From the NCBI GenBank assembly GCA_039026375.1, contig JBCCML010000002.1:97965-161964 (forward strand): DNA of 64,000 nt. Direction: 5' to 3'. Every line of letters starts with the position of its first letter. Position 1 is the first letter of the stretch. Source of the DNA: Thermohalobaculum sp039026375. GTDB lineage: Bacteria > Pseudomonadota > Alphaproteobacteria > Rhodobacterales > Rhodobacteraceae. The notes below the pieces were generated by a model. The model was not told the DNA's origin and did not search any database. It saw nothing but the letters and a program-made list of their open reading frames with translations. Both the position numbers and the translations under genes were made by a program. Positions 17,345-25,857 of this stretch are shown piece by piece.

Positions 17345-17517
17345 GTTTATATTCAAAATCCGAATTCTGAAGCATAATATAGACCATTAATATTCTAAAT
17401 CTGGACAGTAAGTTTCCAGTAGGTCGCCCGGGAAGCGCCGGGCACCAACCAACTGACCGATCATCTCGCAAACGCGCCAGCCTCTTCCAAAGGCGCGGCA
17501 CCAATAGGAACTGCCCA

Positions 17518-18363
17518 ATGAAATACGAGAACTTTCAGACATTTAATGTCAGCGTCGATGGCGCCATCGCCACCGTTACCTTCAACTTTGGGACCGTAAA
17601 TGTCCAAGGCCAGGAGATGTTGGCGGATCTGAACAGCTTAGCCATGCGCCTAGAGCGGGACCGCACCGTCAAGGTCGTTGTGTTCCAGTCGGCTAATCCA
17701 GAGATCTGGGTCTGCCACTACGACACAGAACTGCTGAAAGACATGTCAACCGAGGCAGTGGCACGCGATGAGGCCGAGCTATTGGACCTTCAGGCTGTTT
17801 GCGAGCGGATGAGCAAAGTGCCTCAAGCCACCATCGCAAAACTCGAAGGCTTTGCCCGTGGGGGCGGCCATGAGCTGGCCCTGGCCCTGGACATGCGCTT
17901 TGCTGCCCGCGGCAAGTTCAAATTCATGCAAATGGAGGTTGGCATGGGCATCCTGCCCTGCGGGGGCGGCGCCTCCCGAATGGCGCGGCAGACGGGGCTT
18001 GGGCGTGCGCTGGAAATCATTCTGAGTGCCCGTGACTTCGATGCCGACGAAGCCGAAGCTATGGGTACGATCAACAAGGCGTTGGATCCAGAAGAGATTG
18101 GTCCGTATGTCGATGCGCTCGCCCAACGCATTGCGCAGTTCCCAGCGGACTCGATCAACGCTTGCAAGCAGATGGTCTACGAATCCATCGACAAGCCAAT
18201 TGACGAAGCTCTCAAGGCGGAAGCGTACTGGCTCTATCAGGCGACCTCCAAAACGCCGGCAATCAAGCGTTTCACCATCGCCAACGAGCAAGGTCTGGAG
18301 CATGATATCGAGAACCAGCGCAACTGGAATGAGTTGGTAATGAAGGTTCAAGAGATCAGCTAA
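17518..18363 (+). CDS. Enoyl-CoA hydratase/isomerase family protein
   Basis: This 281-residue crotonase-fold protein has an oxyanion-hole segment KLEGFARGGGHELALALDMRFAA at about residues 107-130. The second active-site region is MEVGMGILPCGGGASRMARQTG, in which Glu aligns with one catalytic acid of hydratases. The C-terminal helices match the family, though the N-terminal CoA-binding stretch reads NPEIWVCHYD, which is divergent. That suggests a specialised member, not a housekeeping fatty-acid hydratase. It lies 173 bp after the flavin oxidoreductase with an AT-rich gap between, so it may have its own promoter. Confidence 0.87.
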   Translation: MKYENFQTFNVSVDGAIATVTFNFGTVNVQGQEMLADLNSLAMRLERDRTVKVVVFQSANPEIWVCHYDTELLKDMSTEAVARDEAELLDLQAVCERMSKVPQATIAKLEGFARGGGHELALALDMRFAARGKFKFMQMEVGMGILPCGGGASRMARQTGLGRALEIILSARDFDADEAEAMGTINKALDPEEIGPYVDALAQRIAQFPADSINACKQMVYESIDKPIDEALKAEAYWLYQATSKTPAIKRFTIANEQGLEHDIENQRNWNELVMKVQEIS

Positions 18364-18376
18364 CGGGGTCTATCGG

Positions 18377-18410
18377 GGCGAACGCTGGGCTTTGAGTGAC
18401 AGCGTTCGCC
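18377..18410 (+). terminator. Perfect 11-bp hairpin after the enoyl-CoA hydratase gene
   Basis: GGCGAACGCTG (18377-18387) pairs perfectly with CAGCGTTCGCC (18400-18410) around a 12-nt loop. It begins 14 bp after the stop codon, in the gap between convergent genes. There is no U-run, so termination may need Rho, but position and perfection support a transcript-end role. Confidence 0.55.
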
Positions 18411-18562
18411 AAGCCGATACCGGCCTTAGATCGCACGTTTGACTGTAGTTACCGAGGATAGCCCGAGTCATTTACATGGATCCCGGTTGACGCTTTGTGC
18501 GGGCTGATCGATGGGCACTATCGCAGTACCAACCGGCTGGAACCCACACTCTGTAGACAAGC

Positions 18563-19474
18563 TTATGTAGCACGGTGCTTCAGCGACGCGACCGCTTGGA
18601 ACTCCTCCGCGATGTACTCGGTGAACGCTCGGACCCGTGCCGGTGGGCTTCGTGAAGGCGGACGCACGACCGAGACATCCCACTCGGGAAGCACTGTATA
18701 TTCTGGCAGAACCTGCACCAGGTCGCCCGATGCGAGGTACTCCGACACTTCCCAGCCACACTTCCGGGCAATACCAACGCCGGATAGCGCCGTTTCTGTC
18801 ACGGCCTCGGCCAAGTTCGTGGCGAACGTCCCTTTGACTTTAACCTGGTACATTTGCCCATCCGGCCCGCGCTTGGACCACGTGCGCACGTCCGATCGGA
18901 TCAGGCAATTGTGCGCTTCGAGGTCAGATGGCTGCACAGGTGTGCCAAATCGCGCGAGATAGTCGGGTGCCGCAACCATGATCCGCGGGCTCTCGCCTAT
19001 CTTGCGGGCCTTCAATGTCGACGGCGACAGCTTTCCAAGACGCACAGCCAGGTCGAAACCGTTCTCGATGATGTCAAAGGTCGTGTCGCTCAGATGAAGC
19101 TGAATCGAGAGTTTAGGGTAACGCTGAAGGAAGCCAGCAACCAACGGTGCCAGGAATTTCCGGCCAAAGGACGCTGAGCTGGCAATCCGCAACTCCCCAC
19201 CCACGGAAGTCGGATCGCCGTGCAAATCCAACATGGCCTCGTCGACATCTTCTAAAATGCGCCGTGCGTGGGCAAGGAACGCTTCGCCGTCCACCGAAAG
19301 CGATACCGACCGCGTCGTCCGGTGAAGCAACCGAACCCCGACCGCTGTCTCAAGTTCTTGGATCCGTTGGGTCGCCGTCGCGCGCGATAGCCCCAGCTCG
19401 GCCCCCGCCTTTCCGATCGCACCAACTGCGGCCACGCGAACGAACAGTTCCAACGATTTAAGATCAAAGCTCAT
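18563..19474 (-). CDS. LysR-family transcriptional regulator
   Basis: This 303-residue LysR regulator has an N-terminal helix-turn-helix (LELFVRVAAVGAIGKAGAELGLSRATATQRIQEL split across residues 7-40) and LLHRTTRSVSLSVDGEAFL. An effector domain opens with VGGELRIASSASFGRKFLAPL. It is divergent from the DUF4437 protein gene with about 118 bp between the starts, making that gene a likely target together with the cyclase behind it (inference). It is distinct in sequence from the LysR at 15358. Confidence 0.93.
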   Translation of the reverse strand: MSFDLKSLELFVRVAAVGAIGKAGAELGLSRATATQRIQELETAVGVRLLHRTTRSVSLSVDGEAFLAHARRILEDVDEAMLDLHGDPTSVGGELRIASSASFGRKFLAPLVAGFLQRYPKLSIQLHLSDTTFDIIENGFDLAVRLGKLSPSTLKARKIGESPRIMVAAPDYLARFGTPVQPSDLEAHNCLIRSDVRTWSKRGPDGQMYQVKVKGTFATNLAEAVTETALSGVGIARKCGWEVSEYLASGDLVQVLPEYTVLPEWDVSVVRPPSRSPPARVRAFTEYIAEEFQAVASLKHRAT

Positions 19475-19592
19475 TGTTCGCTTTCGCCAAATAGTGTTTC
19501 CGGATCGTCGCCCATTATCTCGGATTTCTACTCCCTATCTGTTCTCCCAACTCACCAACACAAGTGTCTTTGCAGACCGAGGGGCAGTGAAA

Positions 19593-20438
19593 ATGAAGAT
19601 CCGCGGCACAGTAATGGCCATCGCTGTAAGCTCCGGGTGTCTGGCTTTAACGGCACAAGCCGCACCAATGGTCGAAGTCGTAGAGCGGGCGGAGGTGCAG
19701 TTCATTCCGCTGAACCCAGCACGTGGAGATGCCAGCCCGCAGGCTGGGGTACTCTGGGGCGATATCCGTCAAGATGTCCCAAGTGGCGCGCTGATCACGT
19801 TTGCCAACGGATTTGCCTCACCTCCTCATATTCACAACATCACCTACAGAGCGGTCGTAATCGAGGGGACCGTCCACAACGACGATCCGGATGCCGAGAA
19901 CCTCTGGATGGGTCCTGGCTCGTTCTGGACGCAACCCGCCGGAGAGGTTCACATCACAGCCGTCGGCCCAGGTGGCGGCACCGCCTTTCTGGAAATCCTG
20001 TCGGGCCCGTACTTGGTGCAGCCGTCCCGGCAAGCGTTCGACAACGGCGAGAGACCCGTGAACATCGAAGAACGCAACGTGGTCTGGCTGGATTCTTCGG
20101 ACGTTACCTGGGTTGCGCAAGGCCCGAACGGTTCGGGGCCTGAGATGGCATTCCTATGGGGCACGCCCGCTGACGATCAGTTGAACGGGACCTTTGTCAG
20201 ACTGCCGCCCGGCTTTTCAGGCGCGCTTCAAACCAACGGTGTCGAGATGAAAGGCGTCCTGGTGAAAGGTACATTGATCCATGCTGCTGAGGACTTTTCA
20301 GAAAGCCGCGCACTTAGCGCCGGCAGCTACTTTGGATCGGAAGGCGATGTCAGCCACAGTCTAACCTGCGGCGATGCGGAAGCGTGTGTGGTCTATGTTC
20401 GTGCGACGGGTAAGTACCAAGTCGTTGCCGTTGATTGA
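19593..20438 (+). CDS. Exported DUF4437/cupin-like protein
   Basis: This 281-residue protein has a signal peptide (MKIRGTVMAIAVSSGCLALTAQA) and two repeated cupin-like halves. The first has FANGFASPPHIHNITYRAVVIEG with a metal-type HxH motif and GSFWTQPAGEVHIT. The second has FVRLPPGFSGALQTNGVEMKGVLVKG and GSYFGSEGDVSH. This matches DUF4437 as I know it. The start at 19593 has GAGGGG 8 nt upstream. It is divergent from a LysR gene and 39 bp upstream of the cyclase gene. Function is unknown; periplasmic metal-dependent chemistry or sensing is possible. Confidence 0.8.
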   Translation: MKIRGTVMAIAVSSGCLALTAQAAPMVEVVERAEVQFIPLNPARGDASPQAGVLWGDIRQDVPSGALITFANGFASPPHIHNITYRAVVIEGTVHNDDPDAENLWMGPGSFWTQPAGEVHITAVGPGGGTAFLEILSGPYLVQPSRQAFDNGERPVNIEERNVVWLDSSDVTWVAQGPNGSGPEMAFLWGTPADDQLNGTFVRLPPGFSGALQTNGVEMKGVLVKGTLIHAAEDFSESRALSAGSYFGSEGDVSHSLTCGDAEACVVYVRATGKYQVVAVD

Positions 20439-20477
20439 TCGCGGGCTGGCGCGCAGGCTGAAAGGTAGACCGCACGC

Positions 20478-21824
20478 ATGGACCAGCGAGCACCTCCGGG
20501 GACAGCACGTGCGCTTGACCTGGAGGAACGCAATAGCCTGACATTCATGTTGCAAGGACGGCTGATCGTCCTTGGACTTATGGCAGTCTGGGTCGCGATA
20601 ACCCTGCCTTGGGAGCGATCAGCGCTTTATCTGGCCGTGTTGTTGGCGTTCTTGCTCCTCGGGGTGATCCCTTATGTGCTTGCCCGCCGCGTCCGCTGGG
20701 GCACTTCTGCGATCGCATTCTTCCTGGTGCTTGACTCAGCCGTCCTTAGCTTCCTGCTAATCGTACCGAACCCGTACGGCTTGGAGGGCTGGTCTCCGCA
20801 AATGAATTTGCGCGCGCCGGGGTTCCTCTACCTCGGGGTGTTTCTCGTATACATGGCACTTAGCTACAGACCTGTGTTGGTGATCACGGCGGGGATGGCA
20901 GCAGTGATTTCATGGAGTGTGGGCTTCCTATGGGTCATTAGTCTGCCCGAGACGCAGTTCTTTTCCTCTCGAGACGTGTTGGGCGCGGGCCTAAGCTTGG
21001 AAGAGGCCCTGGCCCGCGTCCTCGACCCCAATGCTGTAGGCTTCGCCAGATGGGTCAACCAAGTGGTGTTCCTGGCAGCTGTGACATTGATCCTGACGCT
21101 GACGGTCTGGCGATCGCGCAGACTGATTTTGCGCCAGGTGGCAGCCGAAGGCCAGAGGTCGGCATTGGCGCGGTACTTCTCTCCCAACATCGTCCAAGAA
21201 ATTGCTGACAACGGCGCGTCGTTAGACCAGACGAAGGTCCAGCGCGTTGTCGTCTTGTTTGCGGACATCGTCGGCTTCACGGCCATCACCGAGCGCTTGT
21301 CGCCCGATGACCTGCTCGATCTTTTGCGCGATTTTCACGGGCGGATGGCACGGACGGCCATCGCGCATGATGGCACGGTCGATAAGTTCATCGGCGACGC
21401 AATCATGGTGCACTTCGGCACCCCCGAGACACGCTCAAACGATGCCGGCCGCGCCCTGCGCTGTGCAGCCGAAATGCTGGCCGAGGTCGTGCAGATGAAC
21501 GCGGCGCGTTCCGCCAAGGGTCAGGAAGAGATCCGCATTGGGATCGGCATGCACGTTGGCGATGTGATTGTGGGCAATATAGGCGATGCGCAGCGCCTAG
21601 AGTACACAGTTGTGGGTGACACGGTGAACGTCGCTGCCCGGCTAGAAGCGCTCACACGCGACCTAAGCGTGGACCTGATCGTCAGCCAAGCGGTTATCGA
21701 CCAAGCATACGAATCCGGCGCAGATCCGCGAAGACTGGTACCGGGCATTACCCCTGGCGAAAGTGTCTCCGTGCGCGGCCGGAACGAAGACATTGAGATT
21801 TGGCAAAGTCGGCGAAGCCAGTAA
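20478..21824 (+). CDS. Membrane-bound class III adenylate/guanylate cyclase
   Basis: This 448-residue protein has five or six membrane segments (about residues 28-215) and a C-terminal class III cyclase domain (about 250-430). Metal-binding Asp263 (LFADIVGFT) and Asp307 (DKFIGDAIMVHFG) are present, with Lys303 in the position of the adenine-recognising Lys. EYTVVGDTVNVAARLEAL supplies the Asn and Arg of the transition-state site. These residues favour cAMP synthesis. The membrane part resembles sensory regions, though no named sensor domain is clear. It follows the DUF4437 gene closely, suggesting a shared transcript. A periplasmic signal may be passed to cAMP (inference). Confidence 0.92.
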   Translation: MDQRAPPGTARALDLEERNSLTFMLQGRLIVLGLMAVWVAITLPWERSALYLAVLLAFLLLGVIPYVLARRVRWGTSAIAFFLVLDSAVLSFLLIVPNPYGLEGWSPQMNLRAPGFLYLGVFLVYMALSYRPVLVITAGMAAVISWSVGFLWVISLPETQFFSSRDVLGAGLSLEEALARVLDPNAVGFARWVNQVVFLAAVTLILTLTVWRSRRLILRQVAAEGQRSALARYFSPNIVQEIADNGASLDQTKVQRVVVLFADIVGFTAITERLSPDDLLDLLRDFHGRMARTAIAHDGTVDKFIGDAIMVHFGTPETRSNDAGRALRCAAEMLAEVVQMNAARSAKGQEEIRIGIGMHVGDVIVGNIGDAQRLEYTVVGDTVNVAARLEALTRDLSVDLIVSQAVIDQAYESGADPRRLVPGITPGESVSVRGRNEDIEIWQSRRSQ

Positions 21825-22040
21825 GCGCTGCGCCGTATCTGATGTCCGCGCAACGCTGTCGACATAATGCTTGGTCGCCCGCACATGGCTGGGACCGCAG
21901 GTCTTCAACTTAGCATCCCGTTCGACCTTCTGGCATCACGTGCGTTGCGATGCGGGGACGACTGGCTGCTGGAAACAAGTAGCCGCTTATACTGCGATTG
22001 TGTCACCGTCGCGCACGCGACATCGACCACAATGCACAAC

Positions 22041-23264
22041 TCAGCTACATGCGCCCTCCTCGGAAGTTCGGTTATCGCCGGTGTTCTCCGGCTTATGTCC
22101 GACGTGCGTTTCGTTGAGATTGCTCCGTTTCACGGCGTTTGGACTGGCGTTGTGGGCCGCGACGGAGGGATGAAGCACGGACCCATTGGGGACATGACGC
22201 TCCTCCCTGTTGGGGATGTAAAGGCCAGCGATCTGCAAGCGGCGCGTCGGGACATGTCTTCGTTTGATCCGCGGCAGAAACTCCAGGGCACGCCAAATAG
22301 GCGTCATCGAGTTGTTGACTTTGGCTTTCGGATCGGGCCGCACATACCCGTCATCGAGTGTACCGTGCACCAGACGGTCCACCGTTTTTGCGTTGATTTC
22401 CGCCCCCAAAGCAGCCGCCTCCTCAATCATCCAAACCAGCGGGACTTTGGCGATGGCACTCCTCTGCTCGGGATAGCCGCCACCGACATCCCCATGTGAG
22501 CCGACAAACCAAAGCTCTTCGGCGTTTTGGGGCACTTCGGTATCCGGTTCAAAGCGCTTTGGCCGGTGTGGGCGACCAAGCGGCCACAACTGCGGCTGGA
22601 ACATTGTACGCCGCTCATCCAGTGCGACCGCATGGCGAACACTGGCGACACTTGGGTTGTTGCTGGTAAAAGCGTGGGATCGCAGCCGAGGCCCCCAGCG
22701 ACCGCTTTCAATGACTGACCCGACCGTATCGAATAGCCCCAGAAGATGGATCACTGGCCGGACAGGCTGTAAGATACGCTCGAACAGGCGGACCTCGGCA
22801 AAGGCAGAGTTGTCCTCCATCTCATTGTTTTGGCTGATATTTTTGTACGCCCGGTAGGCATAATCGAGCAGATTCATATTATCGGGCTGCAATATCCCCA
22901 CCGCGTGAATGAAGCCTGCCAAGACACGGGCCGTGTAGGCGCCGCGGCTGAAACCGAACAGAAAGATGCGGTCACGATGTTCGTCGTCACCGCCGCCGTG
23001 ATCGTAGTTTTCGACCAAGAAGCGGTAGGCTTCCTTGACATTGGCGTCGAGGCCCCAGCCCGTGGCGAGGCCCCAGATCTCTACCCCGCGGCGGTAGTAA
23101 TAGGAGGCCGAGTTCTCGGCGCCGAAAGTGCCCACACCGGGATCGTAGAAGACAATCTGGCTTTCTGATTTTCTGAGGCATCCAAACAGCCTGAGGATGT
23201 TCGTCCTGTCCTTCGAGATTTCATTCGAGGTGCCATCACAGAGGATGACGATGTTCTTGGGCAT
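22041..23264 (-). CDS. DUF2235 alpha/beta-hydrolase-like protein
   Basis: This 407-residue protein is of the DUF2235 family. The start MPKNIVILCDGTSNE at 23264 matches the family opening, and the frame upstream reads through the repeat element B and is not coding. The nucleophile elbow GFSRGAYTAR gives Ser106 (GFSRG at 104-108). A conserved Asp lies in LLGLFDTVGS and the presumed His in GSHGDVGGGYPE. DUF2235 domains occur in type VI secretion phospholipase effectors and in stand-alone enzymes. I see no secretion genes nearby, so no effector role can be claimed. Confidence 0.85.
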   Translation of the reverse strand: MPKNIVILCDGTSNEISKDRTNILRLFGCLRKSESQIVFYDPGVGTFGAENSASYYYRRGVEIWGLATGWGLDANVKEAYRFLVENYDHGGGDDEHRDRIFLFGFSRGAYTARVLAGFIHAVGILQPDNMNLLDYAYRAYKNISQNNEMEDNSAFAEVRLFERILQPVRPVIHLLGLFDTVGSVIESGRWGPRLRSHAFTSNNPSVASVRHAVALDERRTMFQPQLWPLGRPHRPKRFEPDTEVPQNAEELWFVGSHGDVGGGYPEQRSAIAKVPLVWMIEEAAALGAEINAKTVDRLVHGTLDDGYVRPDPKAKVNNSMTPIWRALEFLPRIKRRHVPTRRLQIAGLYIPNREERHVPNGSVLHPSVAAHNASPNAVKRSNLNETHVGHKPENTGDNRTSEEGACS

Positions 23265-23978
23265 GTCTGCACCGAATTCTGTAGCTACAAATTCCCCATG
23301 TTTATCAGCAGCGTAGCACAGATTCGTGCCAAGCGTGAGCGGCTGTGTCAGCGTCCGTTGCCGCCAACCAGACAGGCGCTGTCGATCCTTGTCAAACGCG
23401 GCTGCGCCCCCTGAGCCGCGGCCGCTTCTCCGCCGGCAATCTGCGGGACCACGCGCTGCCCTGCCCCCGCATCGGGCGCGTAAATCAGGCCCTGGCGCTG
23501 GGATTCCACCCGTACCGCAAGCGTACAGCACCCGTACAACAAGTGTGCAGCAACTGTACCGCACCTGTATGCACAGAAAGTCGACTTGACCATTGCTTTG
23601 GCGCCCGTACCGACCGCCAATCAGCCCCAGCCCAGGCATCCATATCACTGTCTTGGACGCCGCCGATCAGTCCAAGGCCGAGACCCCTGCCAGCACGACA
23701 GCCACAACAGCCGAGCCGACCGCCCTGGTCACGAGGTCACTTCCCTCGCCGCCGCCGTCCAGAACGGTCGCCTGACGCGGGCTGCCCTGCGCCGGACCTG
23801 CCCTGGACCTGCCCCGGGGCGGCGCATTTAACCGCACATGAGACGCGGCATTCGTCTTTGGCATCGGCGGCGGCGGGGCTAGACTGCGCATTAGCCGCTG
23901 GGCAAAACAATGCCGGCCACGACGGCGTGCCTTCTCGGGCTGACCGGCCGTCAGACCTTGTCACGTTGGAGACACCGA
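23265..23978. other. Long divergent intergenic region containing repeat copy B
   Basis: About 710 bp between the DUF2235 gene and the amidohydrolase gene hold no supported coding sequence. The G+C-rich left half (around 23380-23490) and right half (around 23600-23900) show no protein-family signal in any frame. The element with six 11-bp repeats occupies 23491-23588. Both flanking genes must have promoters here. Confidence 0.7.
23491..23588 (+). repeat. Dispersed 98-bp element with six 11-bp repeats, copy B
   Basis: The left flank is CCTGGCGCTGGGATTCCACC (23491-23510). Six 11-bp units follow at 23511-23576: CGTACCGCAAG, CGTACAGCACC, CGTACAACAAG, TGTGCAGCAAC, TGTACCGCACC and TGTATGCACAG. The right flank is AAAGTCGACTTG (23577-23588). 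It is nearly the same as copy A and in the opposite orientation, 98 bp in both cases. It lies between the divergent DUF2235 and amidohydrolase genes. Confidence 0.87.
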
Positions 23979-25826
23979 TTGGAACGTCACGTCTATGGAT
24001 GCGCCTGCTGCAGCGGGGCCTTTGGCGAATTCCTGAAAGACAATGATCAGGTGAAACGGCTGCGCCAGGCCGCGGACAACGGTTGGTCGTGCAACTGGGG
24101 GGTCGACTGGTCGGAGTTTGGCCGGCGCGATTTCCTGAAGGCGGGCCTGGCGTCCGCGGGGCTGGCCGTGCTGCCCGCCACCAGCGCCCAGGGACAAGAT
24201 CAGCCAACCACCACCACCCTCTTTCGCGGGGGCAAGGTTCTGACTGTCGACGCGGCCTTCTCGGTCGCCGCCGCGATCGCGATCCGGGGCCAGCGCATCC
24301 TGGCCGTGGGCACAGAGGACGAGGTGCGCGCCGCGGCAGGTGCCGACGCCCGGATCGTCGAGCTGAACGGCAAGACCGTGCTGCCGGGCTTCATCGATGC
24401 GCACACCCACGTGGTCGCCGGATCCATCGTCGACTCGTTGATGGACTATGTGGGCATGGCCCGGTTCCAGACGGCCGATGACGTGCTGGCCTATATGGCC
24501 GAGCGCGCCCGGGAGACTCCCGCCGGGGAATGGCTGGCGTTCCGAAACTTTGACCCGGCGGTGCAGACGGGTCCCGAGGCGCTGACCTTCGCCGAGCTGG
24601 ACGCCGTCAGCACCCAGCACCCGATCTTCATCATGAACGCCTCTGGCCATTTGGCCTACGCCAACAGCAAGACCTTCGAGATCGCGGGCGTGCCCCAGGA
24701 CATCACCAATCCCCCGGGCGGCGAGTACGGCCGGGACGCCGAGGGCAGGCTGAACGGCGTTATGAAGAACAACGTCGCCTTCACGCCCGTCGCCGCCAAT
24801 AATCCGGCCATGGCCTCGGTCGATCCGATCTCCGGTCTGATCACGCTGCTGCAAAAGTGGAGCCGGTTCGGCCTGACAACGGTGTCCGAGCTGAGCCTGG
24901 GCGGCCTGACCCAGTCGCCCGCGGACGTGCAGATCATGGCGGCGGCGGCGCAGTCGGGTCAGCTGACCGCGCGCATCCGGGCCTATTCCTTCTACACCAT
25001 CGGGGCAGAGACCTGGGACAATGCCGGTGTGCGGCCGGGCGATGGTACGCCGCTGGCGCGGATTGCGGGCTACAAGCTGGTGGCCGACGGCTCGAATCAG
25101 GGGTTCACGGGCCTGCAGCGCGATCCCTATCTGAACTCGGACGACCGCGGCCTGGCCTACATGTCGCCCGAGGATCTGACCGCCACGGCGATTGACCGGG
25201 CGCGGAACGGCTGGCAGTTGGCCATCCACGGTAACGGCGACGCGGCGATCGACAACATACTGGATGCCTGCGCGGCGATGGCGGCAGCGGGCATCGACAT
25301 GTCCGCTGTCCGGGTGCGGATCGAACACTGCTCGATCCTGCATGACGAGCAGATTGCCCGCATGAAGGACTTGAACGTCTCTGCCAGCTTCCTGATCGGG
25401 CACGTGCATTACTGGGGCGTCGCCATGCGCGACGACGTCTTCGGCGAGCAGAAGGCGCAGTTGCTGGATCGCTGCAAAAGCGCGGAGGATGCCGGCGTCG
25501 GCTTCACGCTGCATTCCGATTTCATGGTCACGGACCCCGACCCGCTGCACATGATCGAGATGGCCGTCACCCGGCGCACCTGGAAAGAACCGGCGTATGT
25601 CTTGGCCCCGCAGGAGCGGGTTTCGGTGGAAACGGCGATCCGGGCGGTAACGTCCGAGGCCGCCTGGCAGTTGTTCTCCGAGCATGAGATCGGCAGCCTG
25701 GAGGCCGGCAAATTCGCGGATCTTGTGATCCTGGACGACGATCCTCGGGATGTGGCGCCCGACGCGATCAAATCGGTCCGGGTGCGGGAGACCTGGATGA
25801 ATGGGCAGCAGGTGTATGCCGCCTGA
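23979..25826 (+). CDS. Exported amidohydrolase (YtcJ-like) with Tat motif
   Basis: This metal-dependent amidohydrolase of the YtcJ-like group has VLPGFIDAHTHV as the first metal site, GWQLAIHGNGDAAID and FTLHSDFMV as later metal or catalytic histidine sites, and the closing GSLEAGKFADLVILDDDP. A twin-arginine signal, GRRDFLKAGLASAGLAVLP, starts near residue 47, preceded by a Cys-containing stretch (YGCACCSGAFGEFL). I prefer the TTG at 23979 because GGAG lies 6 nt upstream; the ATG at 23910 would add 23 residues and has no ribosome site. It lies 31 bp upstream of an outer-membrane channel gene, which suggests periplasmic action on a compound that enters through the channel. Confidence 0.87.
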   Translation: MERHVYGCACCSGAFGEFLKDNDQVKRLRQAADNGWSCNWGVDWSEFGRRDFLKAGLASAGLAVLPATSAQGQDQPTTTTLFRGGKVLTVDAAFSVAAAIAIRGQRILAVGTEDEVRAAAGADARIVELNGKTVLPGFIDAHTHVVAGSIVDSLMDYVGMARFQTADDVLAYMAERARETPAGEWLAFRNFDPAVQTGPEALTFAELDAVSTQHPIFIMNASGHLAYANSKTFEIAGVPQDITNPPGGEYGRDAEGRLNGVMKNNVAFTPVAANNPAMASVDPISGLITLLQKWSRFGLTTVSELSLGGLTQSPADVQIMAAAAQSGQLTARIRAYSFYTIGAETWDNAGVRPGDGTPLARIAGYKLVADGSNQGFTGLQRDPYLNSDDRGLAYMSPEDLTATAIDRARNGWQLAIHGNGDAAIDNILDACAAMAAAGIDMSAVRVRIEHCSILHDEQIARMKDLNVSASFLIGHVHYWGVAMRDDVFGEQKAQLLDRCKSAEDAGVGFTLHSDFMVTDPDPLHMIEMAVTRRTWKEPAYVLAPQERVSVETAIRAVTSEAAWQLFSEHEIGSLEAGKFADLVILDDDPRDVAPDAIKSVRVRETWMNGQQVYAA

Positions 25827-25857
25827 CCGCCATAATAACGTCCGCGATGGGGCCAGG

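Noticed and set aside
22041..23264. Type VI secretion effector
   Set aside because: DUF2235 occurs in such effectors, but no VgrG, PAAR, adaptor or immunity gene is near.
23265..23648. N-terminal extension of the DUF2235 gene through repeat element B
   Set aside because: The translated 11-bp repeats give an unstructured Cys-rich peptide; the family start MPKNIVILCDGT is at 23264.
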